A DNA stretch of 56,943 nucleotides from Actinobacteria bacterium UBA2279 (lineage in GTDB: Bacteria > Actinomycetota > Coriobacteriia > Anaerosomatales > Anaerosomataceae): positions 1 to 56,943 of the forward strand of contig DDWT01000003.1 of assembly GCA_002347365.1 (NCBI GenBank). Direction: 5' to 3'. The notes under the pieces are model-generated. The model had not been told where the DNA came from, ran no database searches, and saw nothing but the letters and a program-made list of their open reading frames with translations. The position numbers were made by a program, and so were the translations under genes. Shown here one piece after another: positions 40,463-48,823 of the stretch; positions within the stretch are counted from its first letter, which is position 1; each line of letters opens with the position of its first letter.

Positions 40463-41299
40463 GTGATACTCGTTCTGGCCAAGGTCCTGATCAGCCCCCT
40501 GCTGCTTGCGATGTCCACGTTCGCGGTGCACAGGTGGGGTGGTATGGTCGGCGGTCTGCTGGTGGGTCTGCCGCTCATATCGGGTCCGATCTCGGCGATG
40601 CTCTTCGCCCAATACGGCTCGCGCTTCGCGGTCCACGCCGCATACGGCACGCTGTTGGGGTTCGTCGCCGCAGGCATGTTCTGCACGTCGTACGCGGCGG
40701 TTGCTCCGAAACGTCCCTGGTGGCAGTCGTTGATCGCGGCGTACGCGATCTTCTTCGCGGTAGCCGGTCTGTTGTCGCTTGTCCACGTCACACTCGGGTG
40801 GATGCTTGCTCTCGTCCCGATCGTGCTCGTGTCGCTTGCCTTTGCGATCCGTGTTCCCGAGGGCGAGCAGACGATGCCCACTCCCAGGAAGCGGGTACTT
40901 GCGTTGCGGATGATCCTCGCCGGCGTTGTGGTCATGCTGATCACAACGAGCGCCCGCGTGCTCGGGGCAGAGATCGCGGGATTCCTCGCTCCGCTGCCGG
41001 TCATCGCTGCCATCATGGCGGTGTCATCCCATCGCCACAGCGGGAGTGATGCAGTCCACCGGTTGCTGCGAGGTGCCGTGCTGGGATCGTGGGGAGGCGT
41101 GGCGTTCTTCTCGGTGATCATCCTGCTGAACGGGATCGTCGATCCGGTTCTCACCTACGCAGTCGCCGCAGTCGCTGCCGTGGCCGCCGGCGCTTTCGCT
41201 GTAGGCCTGCAGTCCGCCGCAACGACGCATCACCTGAGTCTGCGCTTCCACAGGCCGACTCTGGTGACCTCGTGGGGACTGGGTCGGCACGCCGGATAG
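40463..41299 (+). CDS. Polytopic membrane protein, hypothetical
   Basis: The 278-residue protein has about eight hydrophobic segments arranged as two similar halves (LVLAKVLISPLLLAMSTFAV, GGLLVGLPLISGPISAML, then LRMILAGVVVMLITTSARVLG, GFLAPLPVIAAIMAVS). The PLISGP / PLPVIA positions correspond, suggesting internal duplication as in small transporters or exporters. Family not recognised. GTG start with GAGGAG upstream. It is divergent from the LysR gene with 122 bp between the starts and is its likely target. Confidence 0.7.
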   Translation: MILVLAKVLISPLLLAMSTFAVHRWGGMVGGLLVGLPLISGPISAMLFAQYGSRFAVHAAYGTLLGFVAAGMFCTSYAAVAPKRPWWQSLIAAYAIFFAVAGLLSLVHVTLGWMLALVPIVLVSLAFAIRVPEGEQTMPTPRKRVLALRMILAGVVVMLITTSARVLGAEIAGFLAPLPVIAAIMAVSSHRHSGSDAVHRLLRGAVLGSWGGVAFFSVIILLNGIVDPVLTYAVAAVAAVAAGAFAVGLQSAATTHHLSLRFHRPTLVTSWGLGRHAG

Positions 41300-41362
41300 C
41301 GCCTGTCAGCCCAGCGTTCGGGTATCGTTGATGTCGTGGTCCCACGACCGACAGGAGTACCC

Positions 41363-42127
41363 GTGAACCCCACTATCGAGCTGATGAACGCTCGCTTCTC
41401 CACGCGCACGTTCGCACCCGCATCGATCACCGAACAAGAGCGGGAGGCCGTCCTCCACACCGCGATGCGCGCTCCTACCGGCGGCAACCTCATGCTGTAC
41501 ACGATCATCGAGATCGAGGATCAGTCGCTCAAAGACGAGCTCGCCGTGCTCTGCGATGACCAGCCGTTCATCGCGAAGGCGCCGTGGGTGCTGCTGTTCC
41601 TGGCCGACTTCCAGAAGTGGACCGACCTGTTCGCGGTCTCGGCCGTTGACTCGCTAGGAGATGTCGAGCACCGGGACACCCTGGGATTCGGCGACCTCAT
41701 GCTGGCATGCTCGGACGCGCTCATCGCAGCGCAGAACGCAGTCATCGCCGCCGAATCGCTCGGCATCGGCTCGTGCTACATAGGCGACATCATGGAGAAC
41801 GGCGAAGCAGTCGCCCGGCTGCTGGAGCTTCCGACGCACACGTTCCCTGTCGCCATGCTCGTCTTCGGCAGGCCCGCGAAGAGGCGGTCTGCCACGCCTC
41901 ACTACATGAAGCACGTCGTGCACAAAGACACGTACCGGCGCCTTACCAAGGCCGAGCTGGCCGAGGTGTCTGCGGAGCTGGATGCGATGCACGCACCGCA
42001 TGGCTTCAAGCCCGGGACTGACAACGTGGCGCAGGACGTCTACCGCCGCAAGTTCGCCTCCGACTTCATGCGCGAGATGAACCGTTCCGTCGCATGGTGG
42101 CTGCACCGCTGGCAGACGCCGCTCTGA
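41363..42127 (+). CDS. Nitroreductase family protein
   Basis: The 254-residue flavoprotein has the nitroreductase pattern: N-terminal IELMNARFSTRTFAP (FMN phosphate contact), TAMRAPTGGNLMLYTII, and ESLGIGSCYIGDIMEN in the second half, then LVFGRPAKR. It reduces nitro compounds, quinones or flavins with NAD(P)H. GTG at 41363 is preferred because AGGAGT precedes it and homology starts there. A C-terminal extension with MREMNRSVAWWLHRW is longer than in minimal members. Confidence 0.88.
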   Translation: MNPTIELMNARFSTRTFAPASITEQEREAVLHTAMRAPTGGNLMLYTIIEIEDQSLKDELAVLCDDQPFIAKAPWVLLFLADFQKWTDLFAVSAVDSLGDVEHRDTLGFGDLMLACSDALIAAQNAVIAAESLGIGSCYIGDIMENGEAVARLLELPTHTFPVAMLVFGRPAKRRSATPHYMKHVVHKDTYRRLTKAELAEVSAELDAMHAPHGFKPGTDNVAQDVYRRKFASDFMREMNRSVAWWLHRWQTPL

Positions 42128-42170
42128 ATCGCCGAGACACGCGCTCCCGTCCTCGGGTATCGTGTGCGCT

Positions 42171-42623
42171 ATGGCTACTCTGTTCATCGATGCAGATGCG
42201 TGTCCCGTCACTCGTGAGGCGATCACCGTCGCCCGGGCGCACGGGATGTCGGTCGTGCTGGTGGGCAACGGGACGCAGAACTTCGAGCGGCACACGCGTC
42301 GCAACGGGGTAGAGGCTGTCACCGTGGGCATCGGCCGCGACTCCGCCGACTTCGCCATCATCGAGCGACTACAGCCCGAGGACGTTGTCGTGACCCAGGA
42401 CATCGGCCTGGCCGCCATGGTGTTGGGACGCGGTGCCGGGGCGATCGGCGTGCGGGGGCGCATCTTCCACAAGGCGACGATCGACATCGAGATGGAGGTC
42501 CGGCACGCCGAGCAGCGCCTGCGGCGCTCGGGCGGCAGGACGGGCGGCCCTGCACCATTCGAAGACGAGGACCGCGAGCACTTCACCTACTCGCTGGAGC
42601 GACTGATCCGGGAACGCGGGTAG
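42171..42623 (+). CDS. YaiI/YqxD (DUF188) family protein
   Basis: The 150-residue protein matches the YaiI/DUF188 family, a PIN-like fold with conserved aspartates: LFIDADACPVTREAI at the N-terminus, GRDSADFAIIERLQPEDVVVTQDIGLAA (seen in parts ADFAII and VVTQDIGLAA), and VRGRIFHKATIDIEM. Probably a metal-dependent nuclease-like protein; role unknown. ATG at 42171 is the family start. It is 7 bp before the next gene. Confidence 0.9.
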   Translation: MATLFIDADACPVTREAITVARAHGMSVVLVGNGTQNFERHTRRNGVEAVTVGIGRDSADFAIIERLQPEDVVVTQDIGLAAMVLGRGAGAIGVRGRIFHKATIDIEMEVRHAEQRLRRSGGRTGGPAPFEDEDREHFTYSLERLIRERG

Positions 42624-42630
42624 ACCCGCG

Positions 42631-43779
42631 ATGCCGTCGCGCAGCAAGATCACCGCGCTTCGAACCGAGCCGCTGTGGGTGCGCGTGGATCGCAATCGTG
42701 CGAAGCTCGCCGTTTTCGTCGGCCTGTTCGTTGTTGGCTCGGCAGTCCTGCTTGGAGTGGCGCTGGTGGCGGTGCCCGGCTCACTCATCGGGCTCGTCAT
42801 GGAGTCTCCCGGCTACTACGCCGACCTTCTGCGTTGGGTGCTTGCCGCTATCCTCACGCTGCTGGCGCTCGGCGCGCTCATCGCAGCCGTACAGCTCGCG
42901 AATGCTGAAGATTGGGTTCGCAATCGCTTCAAGGGCACGGACCTCGATCTTGCCGCGCACCCCGGACTGGTGCGCGCGCTCGGCGACATGAGTATCGCCG
43001 CCGGTCTCGCCGAGCCGCCCTCGCTGATCGTCTTCGATGTGGATAGCGTCAACGCGTGCGCGATCGGCACCAACCGCAAGCGACCCACGATCGGTGTCAC
43101 ACGCGGCTTCCTGAGTGAGCTGGCCGAAGCAGAGCAGCGCGCCGTGATCGCCACGCTTGTCGCGCGCATCATCGCCGGCGACATCCTGTTCGGCACCGCG
43201 CTCGCGGCGTTGATGGGACCGCTCAAGCTGATTCGCAACGCCAAGAATGGCGCCGGCGCGGCGGTCGAGGCATGCGGATGTGCGGCTGCAGACGGCTGTT
43301 CGCCGTTGGACGGCTGCTCCGGTGCGGACGGATGCAGCGATGGGTGCCTGTTCGACAGCCTGGATGGCGACGATGCGTCAGGGTGTCTCGGCGCTATCGG
43401 CATCGCGCTGTTCATCGCAGTGGTCATCGCCATCACCTGGATCGCCGTCACGCTGGCAGCATTCATCGTGACCGCGTGGGGTCGCGCGCTGCATCGCACG
43501 AGTTACGAGAAGGCGGATGCCGAGGGCATGCTGCTGCTCAAAGACCCGGGAGCGATGCTCACCGCTCTGGCCAAGACGATAGCCCGCGACAATCTGGTGG
43601 CCGAGGGCGACCCCTCCTACGATGGCATCTTCTATGCTTCCACGAGCGGTACGCCGCGGGTCGAGAAGGTCGAGCGCCGCCGCTACGATCGCCTGCGCGA
43701 GGTTCTTGGCACCGACGGTCTGGCAGCCGGGCTTGCCGGGAACGCCGAGGCCGGACAGCAACCGCCCGCCGGGGAGTGA
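42631..43779 (+). CDS. Degenerate M48-like membrane protein with cysteine-rich insert
   Basis: The 382-residue protein has two N-terminal transmembrane segments (about 25-58, 66-92) and an HtpX/M48-like domain: MSIAAGLAEPPSLIVFDVDSVNACAIG, then RPTIGVTRGFLSELAEAEQRAVIATL. Where M48 peptidases have HExxH, this one has LVARI (176-180), so the zinc site is gone. An insert at 215-252 contains seven cysteines in a Gly/Asp/Ala-rich context. A further membrane segment (about 255-283) is followed by RTSYEKADAEGMLLLKDPGAM, resembling the M48 segment with the third zinc ligand region. It is probably inactive as a protease; role unknown. Confidence 0.7.
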   Translation: MPSRSKITALRTEPLWVRVDRNRAKLAVFVGLFVVGSAVLLGVALVAVPGSLIGLVMESPGYYADLLRWVLAAILTLLALGALIAAVQLANAEDWVRNRFKGTDLDLAAHPGLVRALGDMSIAAGLAEPPSLIVFDVDSVNACAIGTNRKRPTIGVTRGFLSELAEAEQRAVIATLVARIIAGDILFGTALAALMGPLKLIRNAKNGAGAAVEACGCAAADGCSPLDGCSGADGCSDGCLFDSLDGDDASGCLGAIGIALFIAVVIAITWIAVTLAAFIVTAWGRALHRTSYEKADAEGMLLLKDPGAMLTALAKTIARDNLVAEGDPSYDGIFYASTSGTPRVEKVERRRYDRLREVLGTDGLAAGLAGNAEAGQQPPAGE

Positions 43780-43781
43780 GC

Positions 43782-43961
43782 ATGGCCATTATCTGGTGCA
43801 AGTATTGCAGGGAGTATCCGGTCCGCCGAAGGCAGCCGGGTTCGAACCTGTGTATCGAAGGTCAGGGCCGATCGATCGATGCTCGTCCGTGCCAGCCACG
43901 GCTCACGGCCGCTGGGCGCGTACGCAAACTGCTCGGGATGCCCATCGGAAGCGGCCGCTAG
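43782..43961 (+). CDS. Small cysteine-containing protein, hypothetical
   Basis: A 59-residue frame opens with ATG at 43782, two bases after the previous stop, with GGGGAG upstream. It has WCKYCREYPVRR, CIEG and RPCQPRL, so four cysteines with one CxxC, and is basic. It may be a small zinc-binding protein. It is not in any family I recognise and could be fortuitous, but position, ribosome site and composition favour a gene. Confidence 0.5.
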   Translation: MAIIWCKYCREYPVRRRQPGSNLCIEGQGRSIDARPCQPRLTAAGRVRKLLGMPIGSGR

Positions 43962-44473
43962 AGTCCGAGTGCGCGACGCTTCTCGAGAATCGTTCCCACG
44001 TGCGACTCCAGGTGTCGGATCGTGTGCAGCAGATGCTCGCGCAGTGTCACGATGCCGACCTCTGTGTGCACACTCTCGCGCACCCACGCATCCGCCGGCA
44101 ATCGATCGAGGTCGGCGGTCATCTGTGCGCGTGTCGCCCGCAACATCGTCAGATCCAGCGCAGGGTCGCGCTCCTGGTAGCTCAACGCCGCAAGGTACTT
44201 GACGCCGTTCACGCCTACGAGCAGCGGCCTGTCGAGTGCGATGGTGCGCTTCATGCGGTCGGCGAGGAACTGGTCGCAGTCGCACACGTGGGCGAGGACC
44301 TCAAGCGAGCTCATCTTCCCCTCGATCGGTCGTGCGCGGAGTTGCTCGGCGGTCATGCCCTCGATCGAAGCGGCGAGAAGGTCAGGGCCGCGCCGATAGG
44401 CGTCGACCAGCTCGAGCACGCTCCGGGCGTCGTCCTCCATCGCCGAGGCTACGCGGGCGCTGTCATCGGGCAT
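43958..44473 (-). CDS. DinB-like family protein
   Basis: The 171-residue protein looks like a DinB/YfiT four-helix-bundle protein: AYRRGPDLLAASIEGMTAEQLRARPIEGKMS (seen as MTAEQLRARPIEGKMS), EVLAHVCDCDQFLADRM with the first metal-ligand-type histidine, and REHLLHTIRHLESHVGTI with the C-terminal histidines. Members are metal-dependent thiol transferases or unknown. ATG at 44473 has AGAGGAGGGG upstream. Its stop overlaps the small gene's stop through CTAG, and its start overlaps the end of the MFS gene. Confidence 0.8.
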   Translation of the reverse strand: MPDDSARVASAMEDDARSVLELVDAYRRGPDLLAASIEGMTAEQLRARPIEGKMSSLEVLAHVCDCDQFLADRMKRTIALDRPLLVGVNGVKYLAALSYQERDPALDLTMLRATRAQMTADLDRLPADAWVRESVHTEVGIVTLREHLLHTIRHLESHVGTILEKRRALGL

Positions 44474-45710
44474 GTGACCCCTCCTCTGTGTCGGCCGGGG
44501 TGTCCCCGGTCTCGTCTTCAGGACACCCTTCGCGTCCGGGCCGTACACACAGCGCCGACCAGGCGAAGGGCACCATCGCAAGCGTGAGCAATCCGGCGCC
44601 CAGGCCCGGTGACCACACGCTCACTTTGTCGATGAGCAGTCCCGCGATGATTGGAGCGGGAATACGGGTGAAGCTTTGGATCGACGTCTGCAGTCCGAGA
44701 ATGCCACCGACTTCGTCGTGGTGTACAGCCTTGGACAGGGCACTCGTCATGATGGTGTTCGAGACGGCCAGACCCACCGAGAGCGCTGGCATCAGCACGA
44801 TGAGCAGCGGCAGGTTGGGCACGAACCCCCACAGCAGCAGAGCCGTGCCTGCGATGCCGAGTGAGTACAGCAGCAGTTGGTCGTCGCTGAAGCGTGCGGT
44901 GAGTCTGCCGATGAGGAAGGCCTGCACGAACACGCTGAGCACGCCTACGTAGCCAAGGACGATCCCGTTCGTCTGCGAGGTGAGGCCGAGGGCGGCGAGC
45001 GCCCACAACGCGAAGCTTGTCTCGAAGATCGAGAAGGACAATCCCGTGGCGAGGCGGATCCACAACAACGGGCCGACTCGCTTGTGGCCGAGGGCGTCGA
45101 GGAGCGCGCGGGGGTCGAACGCGTGCCGACGCTCCCGGGCGGCCAGGCGTGCACGGTCCTCGATCGAGAGCGACTCAGGCAGAAGGAACATCACGACGAT
45201 GGCGTTTGTGAGCGCGAGGCCCGCACCCACCCATGCCGGAAGCGAGTAGCTTATGCCCGAGAGCAGACCACCGGTGACGGGGCCGAGGATGAAGCCCAGC
45301 CCGAATGCGGCGCCGATGAGCCCGAGCGCTCTGCCCCGGTCTTTGGGGTCGGTCACATCTGCGATGTAGGCCTGCGCGACGCTGATGTTGCCACCCGTGA
45401 TGCCGTCGATGAAGCGGCTGACGAACAGAATCGGCAGGAAGCGTGCGATCGCGAGAACAACGAAGCCGCCGGCGGTGCCCAGGATGCTCAAGATCAACAC
45501 CGGCTTGCGGCCGATCTTGTCGGACAGGCGTCCGAGTAGCGGTGCGGCGAAGACCTAAGCCAACGGATACATGGCGGTCAGAAGACCGATCTGTGTCGCC
45601 GTGGCGCCGATCGACTCGGCCAGGTACGGCAGCAGCGGAAGCACGATGCTGAACGACAGCATATCCACCAGCACGATTGCGAAGATGATGGCGAGACGGC
45701 GGTTCTTCAC
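44463..45710 (-). pseudogene. MFS transporter (TetA-like) interrupted by an in-frame amber codon
   Basis: Read through, the gene encodes a 415-residue major facilitator: N-terminal AIVLVDMLSFSIVLPLLPYL, the loop motif GRLSDKIGRKPVL, DRGRALGLIGAAFGLGFILG, and twelve hydrophobic segments, as in TetA/drug:H+ antiporters. A TAG at 45555-45557 splits it after YPLA; CAG to TAG is one transition and Q is common at this site (PLAQVFAAP). Upstream of the stop only ~51 residues remain. An internal start (MLILS at 45500) would give a truncated protein lacking the first two helices. It is most likely a recent pseudogene or sequence error. Confidence 0.8.
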
Positions 45711-45776
45711 GTTGGATCCTGTCGGCTGGCGGGACGCTGAGGAACCAGCATAGCCACGGGAGGGTCCACGCGCCAC

Positions 45777-46943
45777 CTACCGCGCGTTCGCTCGCATCCA
45801 GGCGTCGGCCGCCTCTTTGCCGCTCACGTGGCACGTCTCACAGTACTGCGGATCGTGACACTCGAAGCAGCGGTCTGCGCCTTCCATGCGCACGGTGCCG
45901 TTGTGTTGCGGCAGCCACGCCTCTCCGGGCCGGCCCTGGGGATGGTGACATGCCGAGCAGAACTGCGTGCCCTTCGATTCGCCGGCCGAGCGCGCATGGC
46001 AGCGCGCACATGCGGCCGGATCAGCAAGGCCCGCCTGGCCGTGCGCCGAGTAGAACGCCTGGGGATGCGGTATCTCCACGCCGTGACAGTCAGCGCAGAA
46101 GCTGTTCAGGTGGCAGGTGTGGCAGGTGTTCACCGTGCTCACCGGCGCCAGGACCGGTCCGACCGCCCTCTCGATCTCCGGCCATTCGGCAGTTCGAGAG
46201 GTCGCCTCGGCAACCGCCGTCGCTTCGGCTTCTGCAGCATCCGCGTGTCCGCGCGACTCGCCGAACGCCGCGTACCACCCCGCCGCATCGTGACTTGGCG
46301 GTACGAGGTCGAACTTCGCCGGATGGCATGCGCCGCACCTGCCGGGTGCCTGCCCGCCTGGTTCGAGGTCGTGGCAGCGGAAGCACGCATCCATCATCAT
46401 CCAGTTTTCGTGTTTCTCATCTTCGGGCAGCGTGTACTCCACGTTCTCTTCCGGATGCGCCACACGGTTATGGCAGGTGGGGCAGGTCACGCCCGAAGCC
46501 GTGTGCATGTCGTGATCGATGATGATGCCGTCACTCGGTGTCACCATGCGCGTCGCCAGCGAGTGGCACTGCGTGCAGTGCAGGTCGGCCATCTGGACGG
46601 CCACGAAGTTGTTCTCGTTCATCGGCAGATTGAACGTGCCCAAGATCGTGGGAATGGCGTCGGGCGCGACTTCGATCTTCTTGAGGATGAAGATGAGTGG
46701 ATTCGCGTTCACCGGTTCGTGACAGGCGACGCAGTTCACCTGCGAGTGCGTTCCGGCCATGACTGTCTTGGTGTTGTCTTCGTGCACGATGTGGCACGGG
46801 TCGGTGCAGAACCAGTTGACTGAGGTGCCTATCACGCTCACTGCCGAGAAGACCGCGATGCCTACGAGGATGACGCCGCTCCACAGGATTGCACGCGGAC
46901 GGCGCGCTGAATCGGAGAATGCTGCAAGCGGATTGCGTCTCAT
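45777..46943 (-). CDS. Membrane-anchored dodecaheme cytochrome c (NapC/NrfH-like N-terminus)
   Basis: The 388-residue protein has one N-terminal transmembrane anchor (about 19-40) followed by an extracytoplasmic domain. It has 11 CxxCH heme sites, with first Cys at residues 71, 123, 154, 187, 203, 274, 283, 312, 329, 359 and 368. A twelfth, unusual CX3CH (CTDPCH, 46-51) lies just after the anchor, where NapC/NrfH proteins have their first heme. It probably passes quinol electrons across the envelope to an extracellular or periplasmic-side acceptor. The MRRNP start at 46943 has GAGGAG upstream. No reductase subunit is adjacent. Confidence 0.88.
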   Translation of the reverse strand: MRRNPLAAFSDSARRPRAILWSGVILVGIAVFSAVSVIGTSVNWFCTDPCHIVHEDNTKTVMAGTHSQVNCVACHEPVNANPLIFILKKIEVAPDAIPTILGTFNLPMNENNFVAVQMADLHCTQCHSLATRMVTPSDGIIIDHDMHTASGVTCPTCHNRVAHPEENVEYTLPEDEKHENWMMMDACFRCHDLEPGGQAPGRCGACHPAKFDLVPPSHDAAGWYAAFGESRGHADAAEAEATAVAEATSRTAEWPEIERAVGPVLAPVSTVNTCHTCHLNSFCADCHGVEIPHPQAFYSAHGQAGLADPAACARCHARSAGESKGTQFCSACHHPQGRPGEAWLPQHNGTVRMEGADRCFECHDPQYCETCHVSGKEAADAWMRANAR

Positions 46944-47059
46944 GTGGTGCTCCTCGACCTGGGCGGGCGCTCCCTCAACACTACTGTACCCGACCTTCAT
47001 GGCGACGCATGTACACCGCAGAGGGACGTCGCGTAGACTGTCACGAAAGCTGCTTCCGG

Positions 47060-47779
47060 ATGGACGCGAACATGATCTGGATATTCGTTGGTATCGCAGG
47101 GTTTCTCGCACTCGCCGTGGTCGGCTCGATCCTCGACCCCCTTGGCTGGGGCTACCTGCTGTCCTCGCGCGTCGATGATGTCGCTGAGGCGCGCCTTTCG
47201 GAGCCCGTGTTCGGCATGCCGCCGCTCTACTTTCTTGCCGCGTTCGTGGCCGCCGCCGGCATTGCCTCATCGTCGACGTACGGACTGCCTGCCAGATTCG
47301 GACTCGGCCTCGGTGTCGCCACATTCTTGCTCGGTACGCTCTGGGACCTGCGCCGCCGCCGGGGTTCGCTCGCCGTCTACATCAGGCTGCGACGTGCGGA
47401 GATCAGCTTCTCGCCGAAAGGCGACGTGATCGAGGTCCCGAAGCTGATGTTCGGCGTCATGAACGAGCCCGGACCGATCGTCTGGCTGATGCTTGCAGGA
47501 ACGGCGACACTCATCGCGATCGACGTGCTGCCGCACGGCGCGTACTACGCGGCCGTTCCGCTCCTCGGGGTAGCTGTTCTTGCGCTGTTGATCTGGCGGG
47601 TGCAGGAAACCGGTCCGTGGGAGCCGCTCGCAAAGCGGCTGCGACGTGCGTCGTTCGTTTCCGCGGACAGGCTCGTCGAGTTCCTTGAGAGCGCACTCGA
47701 TGTCGATCCCGAGGTGGTCATGTTGCGACACGCGGCCGACTCCATGGCTGCGCGCGTGATGGGCGACCTGCCCGAGTAG
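47060..47779 (+). CDS. Membrane protein, hypothetical
   Basis: The 239-residue protein has about five hydrophobic segments (MIWIFVGIAGFLALAVVG, LYFLAAFVAAAGIAS, FGLGLGVATFLLGTLW, VWLMLAGTATLIAIDVL, YYAAVPLLGVAVLALLIW) and a cytoplasmic-looking C-terminus. Not recognised. Start may be ATG 47060 or 47072; neither has a strong ribosome site. It is divergent from the cytochrome gene, which could link it to electron transport, but nothing in the sequence shows this. Confidence 0.65.
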   Translation: MDANMIWIFVGIAGFLALAVVGSILDPLGWGYLLSSRVDDVAEARLSEPVFGMPPLYFLAAFVAAAGIASSSTYGLPARFGLGLGVATFLLGTLWDLRRRRGSLAVYIRLRRAEISFSPKGDVIEVPKLMFGVMNEPGPIVWLMLAGTATLIAIDVLPHGAYYAAVPLLGVAVLALLIWRVQETGPWEPLAKRLRRASFVSADRLVEFLESALDVDPEVVMLRHAADSMAARVMGDLPE

Positions 47780-47783
47780 CGCT

Positions 47784-48194
47784 TCAGTCCCCGGCCACTT
47801 CGACAAGCTCGAACAGCTCGACAACGAGCATCTCGTTCGCCGAGAGGGGAGCGCTTCCGAAGTCGACCTGCCAGGCGATCGCGTGGTCTGCCTGGAACTT
47901 GGCGACGTCTTCTCCGTCCCCCTCGCCCCTGACGAGACGCATATCCGGGTCACCGAAGGGCGTCTCGAACACATCGAGGATGCGGATGTTGCACCGCGGT
48001 ATACCCGAATGGTCGACGACAGTGATGACAGTGCCCTTATTGCCGAGTATCTCAGTGAGTTCGTTCGCGGAGTATGCAGCTTTGAAGCCGCACGTCGCCG
48101 TCTTCGTACCGTCGATGATCTGCTGGATCAGGCGATCGCCAAGCCCGTCGTCACCCTCCCAACCGAACTCTGCGGTGATCTCGTACACGCGCAT
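47784..48194 (-). CDS. ASCH domain protein
   Basis: The 136-residue protein has the ASCH pattern: LIQQIIDGTKTATCGFKA near the N-terminus, a GNKGTVITVVDHSGIPRCNIRILDVFETPFGD core (seen as VITVVDHSG and IRILDVFETPF), and DHAIAWQVDFG. ASCH domains bind RNA or modified nucleosides; some are amidohydrolases of N4-acetylcytidine. It ends 4 bp from the stop of the convergent membrane protein. Confidence 0.85.
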   Translation of the reverse strand: MRVYEITAEFGWEGDDGLGDRLIQQIIDGTKTATCGFKAAYSANELTEILGNKGTVITVVDHSGIPRCNIRILDVFETPFGDPDMRLVRGEGDGEDVAKFQADHAIAWQVDFGSAPLSANEMLVVELFELVEVAGD

Positions 48195-48359
48195 GTTGCC
48201 TCCTGACTCGCACGGTCTTCGTTAACAGCCTAACAGACCGCCTCACCTGCGGTTTCTCAAGCACAGCTCACGAACTCACAGGCTTCTTCATGTTTGCAGG
48301 TACCTCTATCCGGGCCACGAAAGTCACACCTACGAAGCGCTAGTGAAAGGTGTCACAAG

Positions 48360-48758
48360 ATGGATCGGATTCGCAAGACCTCCACCGAGGAGACCCTCGG
48401 TGCTCGCATGTATGAGATGACCCGACAGCGTGCTGTTGAACGGGCGATCGACCGTCTGCGCGCTGGCCTGAAGGTCGACTGGCAGTTCCTCACGCGTGAC
48501 GACATCGATAATCTCCGATGGCTGTTCGGCGAGATATGGGCGACCCGCGATCGCGACGAGTGGGAGAGATTCCACTTCAGCAAACTGGATCTGCATGACA
48601 CGCGCATCCTTGCCGGTCATGCCGATCGTCTGCGTCGTCACGGCACCCTGCGTGGAACGACCATGGAACTCGCGATCGGCATGTTGCGCGATGCTGCCGA
48701 GAGAGCGCGCCGCGCCGAGTTCCTCTCCTACGCCGACGAGGCTTCAGCTAAGGCGTAG
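48360..48758 (+). CDS. Hypothetical helical protein
   Basis: The 132-residue protein is charged and mostly helical (RQRAVERAIDRLRAGLKVDW, LTRDDIDNLRWLFGEIWATR, TTMELAIGMLRDAAERARRAE). It has no signal peptide or membrane segment. Not recognised. ATG at 48360 has AAAGGTG upstream; the frame extends 22 codons further without a better start. A 12-bp terminator follows at 48780. Confidence 0.6.
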   Translation: MDRIRKTSTEETLGARMYEMTRQRAVERAIDRLRAGLKVDWQFLTRDDIDNLRWLFGEIWATRDRDEWERFHFSKLDLHDTRILAGHADRLRRHGTLRGTTMELAIGMLRDAAERARRAEFLSYADEASAKA

Positions 48759-48779
48759 TCAGACACGGTTTCACCTCCG

Positions 48780-48809
48780 GACGCCGGGGAGCTCGCCCTC
48801 CCCGGCGTC
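48780..48809. terminator. 12-bp bidirectional terminator
   Basis: GACGCCGGGGAG and CTCCCCGGCGTC pair perfectly around a 6-nt loop, followed by AGGCTTTCTCTTT. It separates convergent genes (hypothetical on plus, CDF transporter on minus). Confidence 0.8.
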
Positions 48810-48823
48810 AGGCTTTCTCTTTC

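Noticed and set aside
45555..45557. Pyrrolysine or suppressor reading of the MFS amber codon
   Set aside because: Nothing in the window suggests a pyl system, and the site is ordinarily glutamine in the family.
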